In this document: one piece after another, positions 1 to 6,943 of the stretch
Layout of the letters: every line of letters begins with the position of its first letter
How positions within the stretch are numbered: position 1 is the stretch's first letter
Source: JAXDLK01 sp034666665
GTDB taxonomy: Bacteria; Desulfobacterota; Binatia; JACPRU01
DNA length: 17,739 nucleotides
Assembly (NCBI GenBank): GCA_034666665.1
Contig: JAXDLK010000099.1
Coordinates: 1 to 17,739, forward strand
Direction: 5' to 3'
Notes under the pieces: model-generated
Told to the model about the DNA's origin: nothing
What the model saw: only the letters and a program-made list of their open reading frames with translations
The model's database searches: none
Translations under genes and position numbers: made by a program

Positions 1-646
1 CGGCTTCGAGCTCGGTGTCGAGCTTCACGCCCTTCTCGTGCTTCATCCGCTCGAGCTCGCGATCGAGCTGCTGGCGGATGCCCATCCCCCCCGGCGGCTC
101 GATGCCCGCCGCCTTCTCCATCACGACGTCGGCGTACATCTGCATGAGCCGGCGCTGGGCGTCGTAGACGAAGCGGGGATTGCCGGTCTTGCGGATCAGG
201 CCTTCCCGCGTCACGTCGTTCAGGCCGACGTTGAGGATCGTCTCCATCATCCCGGGCATCGATGAGCGGGCGCCGGAGCGGATCGACACCAGCAGCGGGT
301 TCTCCGGGTCGCCGAAGGCGGCGCCGACGATCTTCTCCATGCGGTGGAGGTTCCGCTCCACCGCCTCTTCGAGGCCGCGGGGATACCGATTGCCGTTCGC
401 GTAGTAGTACGTGCAGACCTCGGTGGTGATCGTGAACCCCGGCGGCACCGGCAGCCCGAGGCCCGCCATCTCGGCGAGGTTCGCGCCCTTGCCGCCGAGC
501 AGGTTCTTCATGTCGGCACGACCGTCGGCCTTGCCGCCACCGAAGAAGTAGACCGGCTTGGCGACCGCGACGCCGCGCGCCCGCCCGATCCGACGTGGAG
601 ACGGTCGGCTCGGTTTGCGCGACGTGGCGGCTCTCTTCGTCTTCAT
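1..646 (-). CDS. ppdK: Pyruvate phosphate dikinase, N-terminal part (runs off left edge)
   Basis: The enzyme interconverts pyruvate, ATP and phosphate with PEP, AMP and pyrophosphate in the cytoplasm. About 215 codons are present; the gene continues beyond base 1. The frame reads VYFFGGGKADGRADMKNLLG, then GGKGANLAEMAGLGLPVPPG, FTITTEVCTYYYANG, VSIRSGARSSMPGMMETILN and KTGNPRFVYDAQRRLMQMY. These are hallmarks of the PPDK nucleotide-binding domain, not of PEP synthase. The ATG at 646-644 has an AGAGG Shine-Dalgarno about 7 nt upstream. This start gives a tail of about 25 residues rich in Arg, Lys and Ser before the usual family start (AKPVYFFGGGK). No ATG, GTG or TTG lies between the tail and the conserved start, so the tail is probably real. 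It lies downstream of recO on the same strand, after a 116-bp gap. Confidence 0.95.
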   Translation of the reverse strand, partial: MKTKRAATSRKPSRPSPRRIGRARGVAVAKPVYFFGGGKADGRADMKNLLGGKGANLAEMAGLGLPVPPGFTITTEVCTYYYANGNRYPRGLEEAVERNLHRMEKIVGAAFGDPENPLLVSIRSGARSSMPGMMETILNVGLNDVTREGLIRKTGNPRFVYDAQRRLMQMYADVVMEKAAGIEPPGGMGIRQQLDRELERMKHEKGVKLDTELEA

Positions 647-672
647 GGAAGAACCTCTGGAAGGAAATGTAT

Positions 673-691
673 TCGAATCGCGGTCGAATCG
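673..691. repeat. Tandem TCGAATCG direct repeat upstream of ppdK
   Basis: Two identical octamers, TCGAATCG at 673-680 and again at 684-691, are spaced exactly 11 bp apart, about one helical turn. They lie 27-45 bp upstream of the ppdK ATG in the recO-ppdK gap. The first copy overlaps the palindrome ATTCGAAT. Spacing and position would suit a regulator binding tandem half-sites on one DNA face, but no regulator is recognised and chance is possible. Confidence 0.3.
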
Positions 692-762
692 AGAACGTCC
701 GCCGCTACCACGCGAAAGACGGACCCGCAACGCAGCCGTCGCCGCGGCGGCGCACGGGGTGC

Positions 763-1572
763 TCAGAGGCCGATGATCTCGCGCAGGAGCGCCGGCGAGC
801 GCAGCGGCCGGCGCGCATGATGGGCGATGAACGTCTGCAAGAGCACGCGCACCTCTCCGGCGCTCGCCTCCGTCGACGCCCGTACCTCCGCAAGCGGCCG
901 CTCGCGGAGCCGCCCGATCGCCGCGAGCGCGGCGGTGGATGCCGGGACGCCGCTGCCGTCGCCGCAGCGGTCGCAGCGGAGGCTCCCGCTTCGCGGGTTG
1001 AAGTAGAACCGCGTGCCTTCGACGTCGGTCGCGGCGCCGCAGCTGACGCACGCGCCGAGGCGCGGCGAGAAGCCCGCGAGCCCGAGCAGCCGTGTCTCGA
1101 AGTAGCGCAGCGTCTCCGGAGCCGGTGGACCTGCGGCCGTGGCGTCCAGCCACGAGAGGGTCTCCTCGGCGAGCTCGAACACCGCAGGCTCCGCCTCGCG
1201 TCCCTCGACCATGCAGTCGAGCAGCTCGATCACGTAGGTCGAGTAGGCGTAGCGGTCGAGATCGCGGCCGACGTTCCGCGGCGAGCGCAGGATCTCCGCG
1301 GACTCGACGAAGCAGAGATCGCTGGCCGAGCGCTCCCGGAAGCCGAGCCGCACCGTCGTCAGCGGCTCGAGGGATCCGACGAACCTCCGGCGAGAGCGGA
1401 GCGCGCCCTTGGCGATCCCTGTGAGCTTGCCGAAATCGCGGCTGAGGAAGGTGACGATCTTGTCGCTCTCGCCGTAATCGCGCGTCCGGAGCACGACCGC
1501 GGCGGAGTAGAGCGTAGCCCGCGGGCGCGGCCGCGAATCGGATCGTAAGGACGACGGCTCGGACACCGGCAC
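763..1572 (-). CDS. recO: DNA repair protein RecO
   Basis: RecO is a recombination mediator that helps load RecA onto SSB-coated single-stranded DNA in the RecFOR pathway. The 269-residue frame has the N-terminal OB-fold signature (residues 21-45, AAVVLRTRDYGESDKIV), then FGKLTGIAKGALRS and RYFETRLLGLAGFSP. A four-cysteine zinc site is visible: C175 and C178 (CVSC), C200 and C203 (CDRC). Length fits the family. The start used is GTG at 1572; the first 19 residues form a basic, Ser/Pro-rich extension, so the exact start is uncertain. It diverges from grpE across a 94-bp gap and reads toward ppdK. In some deltaproteobacteria glyQS sits between recO and ppdK; it is absent here. Confidence 0.93.
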   Translation of the reverse strand: MPVSEPSSLRSDSRPRPRATLYSAAVVLRTRDYGESDKIVTFLSRDFGKLTGIAKGALRSRRRFVGSLEPLTTVRLGFRERSASDLCFVESAEILRSPRNVGRDLDRYAYSTYVIELLDCMVEGREAEPAVFELAEETLSWLDATAAGPPAPETLRYFETRLLGLAGFSPRLGACVSCGAATDVEGTRFYFNPRSGSLRCDRCGDGSGVPASTAALAAIGRLRERPLAEVRASTEASAGEVRVLLQTFIAHHARRPLRSPALLREIIGL

Positions 1573-1629
1573 GTGACCGGACTATCCGATCGGCGCCCGG
1601 TGATGAAGCGGTTCGGTTATTGCGTCGCC

Positions 1630-1658
1630 TTGACGCCCTCTGGAACAGTTCTTAAGTG
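1630..1658 (+). promoter_or_regulatory. Weak candidate promoter for grpE
   Basis: TTGACG (1630-1635) and TAAGTG (1653-1658) are separated by 17 bp in the recO-grpE divergent gap. The -35 is good and the -10 poor. If used, transcription would start almost at the grpE ATG (1667), giving a nearly leaderless mRNA. That would agree with the lack of a clear Shine-Dalgarno before grpE. No CIRCE operator (TTAGCACTC-N9-GAGTGCTAA) is present. Confidence 0.22.
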
Positions 1659-1666
1659 TCGAGAGC

Positions 1667-2293
1667 ATGAAGCGCCGAGAGGACGACCTCGACCGCGGCG
1701 CCGACGCCGCTGGCGAAGGCGCGCGGGGCGAGGCGGAGGCCGGAGGGTCCGCCGGCGGCGGTGAAGCCGTCGGCGCGGGCCAGGGCAAGATCGCCGAGCT
1801 CGAGGCGCTGCTCCGCGAGAAGGAAGGCGAGGCGAAGACGAATCAGGAGCGGTATCTCCGCGAGCTCGCCGAGTCGGAGAACTTCAAGAAGCGGCTGCAG
1901 CGAGAGAAGGTCGACTCGATCCGCTTCGCCAACGAGAACATCTTGCGGGACCTGATCCCGATCGTCGACAACCTCGAGCGCGCGGTGGAGCACGCCGATC
2001 TCGGCGGCGACGGCAAGTCGCTGGTCGAGGGCGTGGCCATGACGCTACGTCTCTTCCGCGACGTGCTCGAGCGCTTCGGTGTGAAAGAGCTGAACGTCGA
2101 GCCCGGAACGACGTTCGATCCCCGTGTTCACGAGGCGAGCGAGATCGCCTCGCGGCCCGACCTGCCCGCGAATGCAGTGGTCGCACAGCGCTCCAAGGGC
2201 TACCTGCTGAACGACCGGCTGCTCCGGCCCGCCCAGGTGGTCGTCGCCTCGCCGCACGCCGCGGGGGGACCGCCCGAAGGCTCGGGGCACTGA
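1667..2293 (+). CDS. grpE: Nucleotide exchange factor GrpE
   Basis: GrpE releases ADP from DnaK and so resets the Hsp70 cycle in the cytoplasm. The 208-residue protein has a low-complexity acidic Gly/Ala/Glu N-terminus (about 1-40). A long coiled-coil helix follows (about 41-95; IAELEALLREKEGEAK, RYLRELAESENFKKRLQREK). Next comes the dimer-helix signature (ENILRDLIPIVDNLERAVEH) and the C-terminal beta-domain with GVKELNVEPGTTFDPRVHEA and SKGYLLNDRLLRPAQVVVA. Length is normal for the family. The ATG at 1667 has only a weak GAGAG before it. It is the first gene of a plus-strand train and lies 195 bp before dnaK; hrcA is not in front of it. Identity is secure. Confidence 0.96.
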   Translation: MKRREDDLDRGADAAGEGARGEAEAGGSAGGGEAVGAGQGKIAELEALLREKEGEAKTNQERYLRELAESENFKKRLQREKVDSIRFANENILRDLIPIVDNLERAVEHADLGGDGKSLVEGVAMTLRLFRDVLERFGVKELNVEPGTTFDPRVHEASEIASRPDLPANAVVAQRSKGYLLNDRLLRPAQVVVASPHAAGGPPEGSGH

Positions 2294-2320
2294 CCCCGCC
2301 GGGTCGCTGCCGCACCGCGG

Positions 2321-2344
2321 TTCCGTCCCGGCGAAGGGACGGAA
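2321..2344 (+). terminator. Perfect hairpin in grpE-dnaK gap (attenuator-like)
   Basis: TTCCGTCCC (2321-2329) and GGGACGGAA (2336-2344) form a perfect 9-bp stem with a 6-nt GGCGAA loop, 28 nt after the grpE stop. It lacks a T-tract, so it is not a classical intrinsic terminator. It could be a partial terminator, an RNA processing or stability element, or an operator palindrome ahead of dnaK. Confidence 0.5.
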
Positions 2345-2411
2345 TCGTAAGGGAAGATCGGTGTCGTTGCGGAGCGCGCCGCAGACGTCGAACGTATTTC
2401 CTTTCGGTGCG

Positions 2412-2440
2412 TTGAAAGTGGCGGGCACGATGATTAGCTA
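2412..2440 (+). promoter_or_regulatory. Candidate dnaK promoter
   Basis: TTGAAA (2412-2417), a 17-bp spacer and TAGCTA (2435-2440) lie 49-77 bp upstream of the dnaK ATG in a locally A/T-richer patch. The -35 matches both the sigma-70 consensus (5 of 6) and the TTGAAA core of heat-shock sigma-32 promoters. The -10 is weak. A dnaK-specific promoter behind the hairpin at 2321-2344 would allow more DnaK than GrpE. Confidence 0.4.
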
Positions 2441-2488
2441 CGCCCGCGAGGGTGCGGCGGTGCGCCGTCCCCTGATCGGAGGAAAAAC

Positions 2489-4426
2489 ATGGCAAAGGTG
2501 ATCGGAATCGACCTCGGCACCACGAACTCGGTGGTCTCCATCCTGGAAGGCGGCGACCCGGTCGTCGTGACCAACTCCGAGGGCACGCGGACGACGCCTT
2601 CCGTCGTCGCCTTCACCGAGAGCGGTGAGCGGCTGGTCGGACAGGTGGCTCGCCGGCAGGCGATCACGAATCCCGAGAATACCGTCTTCGCCGTCAAGCG
2701 TCTCATGGGCCGGAAGTACGACGACCCCGAGGTGCAGAAGGCGATGAAGGTCCTGCCGTACAAGATCGTCAAGGCGGACAACGGTGACGCCTGGGTGGAG
2801 ATCCGCGGCAAGCGGTACAGCCCGCCGGAGATCTCCGCGTTCATTCTCCAGAAGATGAAGCAGACCGCCGACGACTACCTCGGCGAGAAGGTCACCGAGG
2901 CGGTGGTCACGGTTCCGGCCTACTTCAACGACAGCCAGCGGCAGGCGACGAAGGACGCCGGCCGCATCGCAGGCCTGAACGTGCTGCGGATCATCAACGA
3001 GCCGACCGCCGCCGCCCTCGCCTACGGGCTCGACAAGAAGAAGGACGAGAAGATCGCCGTCTTCGATCTCGGCGGTGGCACGTTCGACGTGTCGATCCTG
3101 GAGATCGGCGACGGGGTGTTCGAGGTCAAGGCGACGAACGGCGATACGTTCCTCGGCGGCGAGGATTTCGATCAGCGCGTGATCGATTACCTGGCCGACG
3201 AGTTCAAGAAGGATCAGGGGATCGACCTCCGCAAGGACCGGATGGCCCTCCAGCGGCTGAAGGAGGCCGCGGAGAAGGCGAAGATCGAGCTCTCGACGAC
3301 CGGTGAGACCGACGTGAACCTGCCGTTCATCACCGCGGATCAGTCCGGGCCAAAGCACCTGAACATGAAGCTCACGCGCGCGAAGCTCGAGTCGCTCGTC
3401 GCCGATCTCCTCGATCGCCTCGATGGCCCCTGCTACACGGCGATGAAGGACGCCGGCCTCTCCGCGAACGACATCGACGAGGTCGTGCTGGTGGGCGGAA
3501 TGACGCGCATGCCCTCCGTCCAGACGCGGGTGAAGAAGATCTTCGGCGGCAAGGAGCCGCACCGCGGCGTGAACCCGGACGAGGTGGTCGCGATCGGCGC
3601 CGCGATCCAGGGAGCGGTGCTCAAGGGCGAGGTCAAGGACGTCCTGCTGCTCGACGTGACGCCGCTGTCGCTCGGGATCGAGACGCTCGGCGGGGTCTTC
3701 ACCAAGCTGATCGAGAAGAACACCACGATTCCGACGAAGAAGAGCCAGACGTTCTCGACCGCGACGGACAACCAGACGGCGGTCACGATTCGCGTGTACC
3801 AAGGCGAGCGCGAGATGGCGGCGGACAACAAGCTGCTCGGCCAGTTCGATCTGGTCGGCATCCCGCCCGCGCCGCGCGGAGTGCCGCAGGTCGAGGTCAC
3901 GTTCGACATCGATGCGAACGGCATCCTGCACGTGAGCGCCAAGGATCTGGCGACGAACAAGGAGCAATCGATCCGCATCACGGCGTCCTCGGGTCTGAAC
4001 GACGCCGAGATCAAGAAGATGGTCAAGGACGCCGAGGTCCACGCCGAGGAAGACCGCAAGAAGCGCGAGCGGATCGATGCGCGCAACCAGCTCGACAGCT
4101 TGATCTACACGACGGAGCGCTCGCTCGCGGAGTACAAGGGCGACCTCGACGATTCGACGAAAACTGGTCTCGAAAGCGCGCTCGAGCGGGCGAAGAAGGC
4201 GCTCGAGGCCGAGGACGTGAACGAGCTGAAGACCGCGACCGAGGAGCTGTCGCAGGCATCGCACAAGCTCGCGGAGGCGATGTACGCGCGCGCCGCGAAG
4301 GAGCGAGCCGGCGGCGGGGCGGAGGGTGGTGCCGACGGCGGGCCACGCCCGTCGGACGCCGGCGACGGCAGTGCGGGCCAGGGCGGCGAGCAGGTCGTCG
4401 ACGCGGATTTCGAAGAGGTGAAGTGA
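2489..4426 (+). CDS. dnaK: Molecular chaperone DnaK (Hsp70)
   Basis: DnaK is the ATP-driven chaperone that binds exposed hydrophobic segments of client proteins in the cytoplasm. The 645-residue protein begins with the ATPase phosphate motif IGIDLGTTNS (about 5-14). It carries NEPTAAALAYGLD, the second phosphate loop VFDLGGGTFDVSIL (about 191), and VLVGGMTRMPSVQ. The hydrophobic linker DVLLLDVTPLSLGIET begins near residue 384, followed by the substrate-binding sandwich and a helical lid. The C-terminus is Gly/Ala-rich and ends in the canonical acidic VDADFEEVK tail. A strong GGAGG (2478-2482) lies 6 nt before the ATG. Length is full for bacterial DnaK. It sits between grpE and dnaJ with hairpins on both sides. 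Confidence 0.99.
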   Translation: MAKVIGIDLGTTNSVVSILEGGDPVVVTNSEGTRTTPSVVAFTESGERLVGQVARRQAITNPENTVFAVKRLMGRKYDDPEVQKAMKVLPYKIVKADNGDAWVEIRGKRYSPPEISAFILQKMKQTADDYLGEKVTEAVVTVPAYFNDSQRQATKDAGRIAGLNVLRIINEPTAAALAYGLDKKKDEKIAVFDLGGGTFDVSILEIGDGVFEVKATNGDTFLGGEDFDQRVIDYLADEFKKDQGIDLRKDRMALQRLKEAAEKAKIELSTTGETDVNLPFITADQSGPKHLNMKLTRAKLESLVADLLDRLDGPCYTAMKDAGLSANDIDEVVLVGGMTRMPSVQTRVKKIFGGKEPHRGVNPDEVVAIGAAIQGAVLKGEVKDVLLLDVTPLSLGIETLGGVFTKLIEKNTTIPTKKSQTFSTATDNQTAVTIRVYQGEREMAADNKLLGQFDLVGIPPAPRGVPQVEVTFDIDANGILHVSAKDLATNKEQSIRITASSGLNDAEIKKMVKDAEVHAEEDRKKRERIDARNQLDSLIYTTERSLAEYKGDLDDSTKTGLESALERAKKALEAEDVNELKTATEELSQASHKLAEAMYARAAKERAGGGAEGGADGGPRPSDAGDGSAGQGGEQVVDADFEEVK

Positions 4427-4432
4427 ACGACG

Positions 4433-4466
4433 GCCGGGGGCACGCGTCTCGGCGCCCGCCCCCGGC
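4433..4466 (+). terminator. First hairpin in dnaK-dnaJ gap
   Basis: GCCGGGGGC (4433-4441) and GCCCCCGGC (4458-4466) form a perfect 9-bp G/C stem around a 16-nt loop, starting 7 nt after the dnaK stop. No T-tract follows. A second hairpin begins at the next base. It is likely a transcription or mRNA-stability element at the dnaK 3' end. Confidence 0.5.
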
Positions 4467-4500
4467 ACCGGGTCCGCTTCCCCGCGGTCGCCGACCCGGT
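4467..4500 (+). terminator. Second, abutting hairpin before dnaJ
   Basis: ACCGGGTC (4467-4474) and GACCCGGT (4493-4500) form a perfect 8-bp stem with an 18-nt loop, immediately after the first hairpin and 14 nt before the dnaJ ATG. No clear Shine-Dalgarno is visible before dnaJ, so this structure would sit next to the ribosome entry region. It could lower dnaJ expression relative to dnaK. Confidence 0.45.
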
Positions 4501-4514
4501 TAGCTTGAGCGCCG

Positions 4515-5630
4515 ATGACCCCACCGAAGCGCGACTTCTACGAGGTGCTCGGCGTCGCCCGTGAGGCTTCGCAAGAAGACATCAAGAAGGCGTACCGCCG
4601 GCTCGCCCTCAAGTACCACCCCGACCGCAATCCCGGAGACAAGTCCGCCGAGGACCGGTTCAAGGAGGCGTCGGCGGCTTATCAGATCCTCGGCGAGGCC
4701 GAACGGCGCGCCCAGTACGACCGCTTCGGTCATGCGGCATTCGACCAGCAGGCGGGCTTCGGCGGGTTCGATTTCAGCGCCGGATTCGAGGACCTCTTCG
4801 GCGACATCTTCGGAGACTTCTTCGGCGGCACGCGCGGCCGCTCGCGGACCCGCGTCCGTCGCGGCGACGATCTCCGCTACGACCTGACGATCCGCTTCGA
4901 CGAGGCCGTCTTCGGCTGCGAGAAGAAGCTGTCGATCCCTCGCTGGGGTCCGTGCGAGAGCTGCGAAGGCAAAGGCACTCGCGGCGGCTCGACGCCGAAG
5001 ACCTGCCCGACCTGCCGCGGCAGCGGCCAGATCCGGTTCCAGCAAGGCTTCTTCTCGATCGCCAAGACGTGCAGCCAGTGCGGCGGCAAGGGCGACGTGA
5101 TCTCGGACCCGTGCCGGAACTGCGAGGGCAACGGCCGCGTGCGCGTCACCCAGACGTTGAACGTGCGGATCCCGGGAGGCGTCGACGGAGGATCGCGCCT
5201 CAAGCTCCGCGGCGAGGGGGAAGCCGGTACCGGCGGCGGTCCATCGGGCGACCTGTACGTCGTCATCGACGTCGAGGAGCACTCGATCTTCTCGCGCGAG
5301 GGCAGTGACATCGTCTGCGACATCCCCGTGGCGTTCACCCAGCTCGCGCTCGGCGCGGAGATCGACGTGCCGACGCTCGAGGAGAAGACCAAGGTCAAGG
5401 TCCCCTCCGGCACGCAGAGCGGCAGCGTCTTCCGCCTGAAGGGCAAAGGCGTGCCGCAGCTGAACGGGTACGGCCGCGGCGACCAGCTCGTCCGCGTCCA
5501 CGTCGAGGTGCCGCGGAAGATGAACCCCCGCCAGCGGGAGCTGCTCGAGGAGTTCGCGCGCATCGGCGGCGAAGAGGTCGCGCCTCTCTCGAAGGGCTTC
5601 CTCGACAAGGTCAAGGAGATGTTCGGCTGA
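4515..5630 (+). CDS. dnaJ: Chaperone protein DnaJ (type I Hsp40)
   Basis: DnaJ delivers clients to DnaK and stimulates its ATPase. The 371-residue protein has the complete type I layout. The J domain (about 6-70) carries HPD at 35-37, and a Gly/Phe-rich segment follows (about 80-105, GFGGFDFSAGFEDLFG). Four zinc-binding repeats are visible: CESCEGKG (147), CPTCRGSG (164), CSQCGGKG (186) and CRNCEGNG (200). The C-terminal client-binding domains end with GDQLVRVHVEVPRKMNPRQR. The ATG at 4515 opens the J domain directly. It lies 88 bp after dnaK, separated by two hairpins, and its stop is followed almost at once by the next gene. Confidence 0.98.
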   Translation: MTPPKRDFYEVLGVAREASQEDIKKAYRRLALKYHPDRNPGDKSAEDRFKEASAAYQILGEAERRAQYDRFGHAAFDQQAGFGGFDFSAGFEDLFGDIFGDFFGGTRGRSRTRVRRGDDLRYDLTIRFDEAVFGCEKKLSIPRWGPCESCEGKGTRGGSTPKTCPTCRGSGQIRFQQGFFSIAKTCSQCGGKGDVISDPCRNCEGNGRVRVTQTLNVRIPGGVDGGSRLKLRGEGEAGTGGGPSGDLYVVIDVEEHSIFSREGSDIVCDIPVAFTQLALGAEIDVPTLEEKTKVKVPSGTQSGSVFRLKGKGVPQLNGYGRGDQLVRVHVEVPRKMNPRQRELLEEFARIGGEEVAPLSKGFLDKVKEMFG

Positions 5631-5653
5631 GACGGAAGCTCCGGGCGGCGCTC

Positions 5654-6943
5654 TTGGTCGGTGTCGCCGCCCACTTCTTGGACTTGCCACCGGCGGCGGC
5701 CGCGAAGCGTCTCGCCGCGGTCTCGGAGTCGCCTCTGGAGACCGAGCGATCCGGCGAGGTCCCCGTGCTCGTACCGCGGGAGCTCGGTCGTCCCGCTCCG
5801 GAGCCTCCGCCTCCGCCGAACCCCGCGGAGCCAGCGCTTCCGAGCACGGCCGAGCCGGCGCCCGGCGTTCCCGCGTTCGCGGTCCTGCTGCCGATGTCCG
5901 GCCAGTACAGCTCCTTCGCCGCGGCCTGCTTGCAGGGAATCCGGCTGGCGCTGGCGCCCGCTGCGGGAGAGCCGGTGTTCTTCCGTACGGTGGTCGTCGA
6001 CACGCACGGCTCCGCGGCCGATGCCGCCGCGGCCTATGCTCGAGCCGTCGCCGACCCTTCGACGATCGCGGTCCTCGGTCCGATGCTCGCGTGGGAGGTT
6101 CAGGCGGTGGAAGGGCTGGCGTCCCAGGCCGGTCTCGCGACGGTCAGCTTCTCGCAGACGACGATTCCCGTCGGCGGTCCTTTCTTTCGCTTCAGCATGA
6201 CCAAGGAGGACCAAGCGGTGACGCTCGCGGGGTGGGCGATCGGCGAGCGCGGGCTCCGGCGCGTCGCCATCTTCTTTCCGGAGGATCCCTTCGGTCGCGA
6301 GATGGCCGCCCTCTTCCGTGAGATGGCCGAGCGGCTCGGCGGCCACGTCGTTGCCGCGGTCGGCTACGACCCGACGAAGGTCGATTTCGCCGACGAGGTG
6401 AAGCAGCTCCGCGGAGCGCTCGGAGCGGCCGAAGGCCAACCGCCTGCCGTCGACGCGATCTTGATTCCGGACTCGGCCGAGAAGGCGGTGATGATCGCTC
6501 CGCAGCTTGCGTTCTTCGACTTCCGCGGCGTACAGCTTCTCGGGACCCACGGGTGGAACCGCCTGGAGACCCTGCGCAAGGGATTACCCCAGACCGAGGG
6601 TGCCGTCTTCGTCGACGGGTTCTTCGTTCACAGCTTTCTGCCGTCGGTGCGGAGCTTCATCGACGCGTATCGCGACGCCTACGACGGCGACCCGAGCATT
6701 CTCGCGGCGTACGGTTACGATGGTGCGCGCTTTCTCCGCGACGGCTTCGAGCGCGGGGCCCGGGACCGCGCTTCGCTCCGTGGCGTTCTCGGCCAGCCAC
6801 ACGGATTCGCGGGAGCGACCGGGATGGTGCGCGTCGGCGACGGGCGGCTGGAGAGAAGGCTCTTCCTCCTTCGTTTCGAGAACGGGACCGTCCGGGAGCT
6901 GTCGCCTGGCGTCGCCAGCGGCTTGCCCGCGGGCGCGCCGTGA
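5654..6943 (+). CDS. Type 1 periplasmic-binding-fold protein (ABC substrate-binding / PBP activator-like)
   Basis: It has the fold of Leu/Ile/Val-type ligand-binding proteins, also used by LpoA/LppC-type penicillin-binding-protein activators; the ligand is unknown. A Pro-rich linker (about 46-71) precedes the fold, which opens with FAVLLPMSGQYSSFAAACLQ (75-94). Further family features are the segment beginning VLGPMLAWEVQAVEGLASQA, RRVAIFFPEDPFGREMA and ILAAYGYDGARFLRDGF. The first possible standard start is TTG 5654. The upstream in-frame codons (LRRKLRAALLVGVAA) look like the n- and h-regions of a signal peptide that would begin at CTG 5627, overlapping the dnaJ TGA. The true start may therefore be non-canonical and about 9 codons earlier. 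No permease or ATPase genes lie nearby, so a classical transporter is doubtful. Its stop overlaps the thiL start. Confidence 0.8.
   Translation: MVGVAAHFLDLPPAAAAKRLAAVSESPLETERSGEVPVLVPRELGRPAPEPPPPPNPAEPALPSTAEPAPGVPAFAVLLPMSGQYSSFAAACLQGIRLALAPAAGEPVFFRTVVVDTHGSAADAAAAYARAVADPSTIAVLGPMLAWEVQAVEGLASQAGLATVSFSQTTIPVGGPFFRFSMTKEDQAVTLAGWAIGERGLRRVAIFFPEDPFGREMAALFREMAERLGGHVVAAVGYDPTKVDFADEVKQLRGALGAAEGQPPAVDAILIPDSAEKAVMIAPQLAFFDFRGVQLLGTHGWNRLETLRKGLPQTEGAVFVDGFFVHSFLPSVRSFIDAYRDAYDGDPSILAAYGYDGARFLRDGFERGARDRASLRGVLGQPHGFAGATGMVRVGDGRLERRLFLLRFENGTVRELSPGVASGLPAGAP

Noticed and set aside
2438..4468. Long minus-strand open frame (676 codons) opposite dnaK
   Set aside because: It is antisense to an unmistakable dnaK, has Arg/Leu/Asp-biased low-information sequence, and is open only because of the G/C-rich codon pattern.
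4877..6550. Long minus-strand open frame opposite dnaJ and the binding-fold gene
   Set aside because: It spans two real genes and their junction with no recognisable domain.
6553..6939. Upstream extension of the thiL frame
   Set aside because: ThiL homology begins exactly at GTG 6940; the extension is out of frame over the preceding gene.
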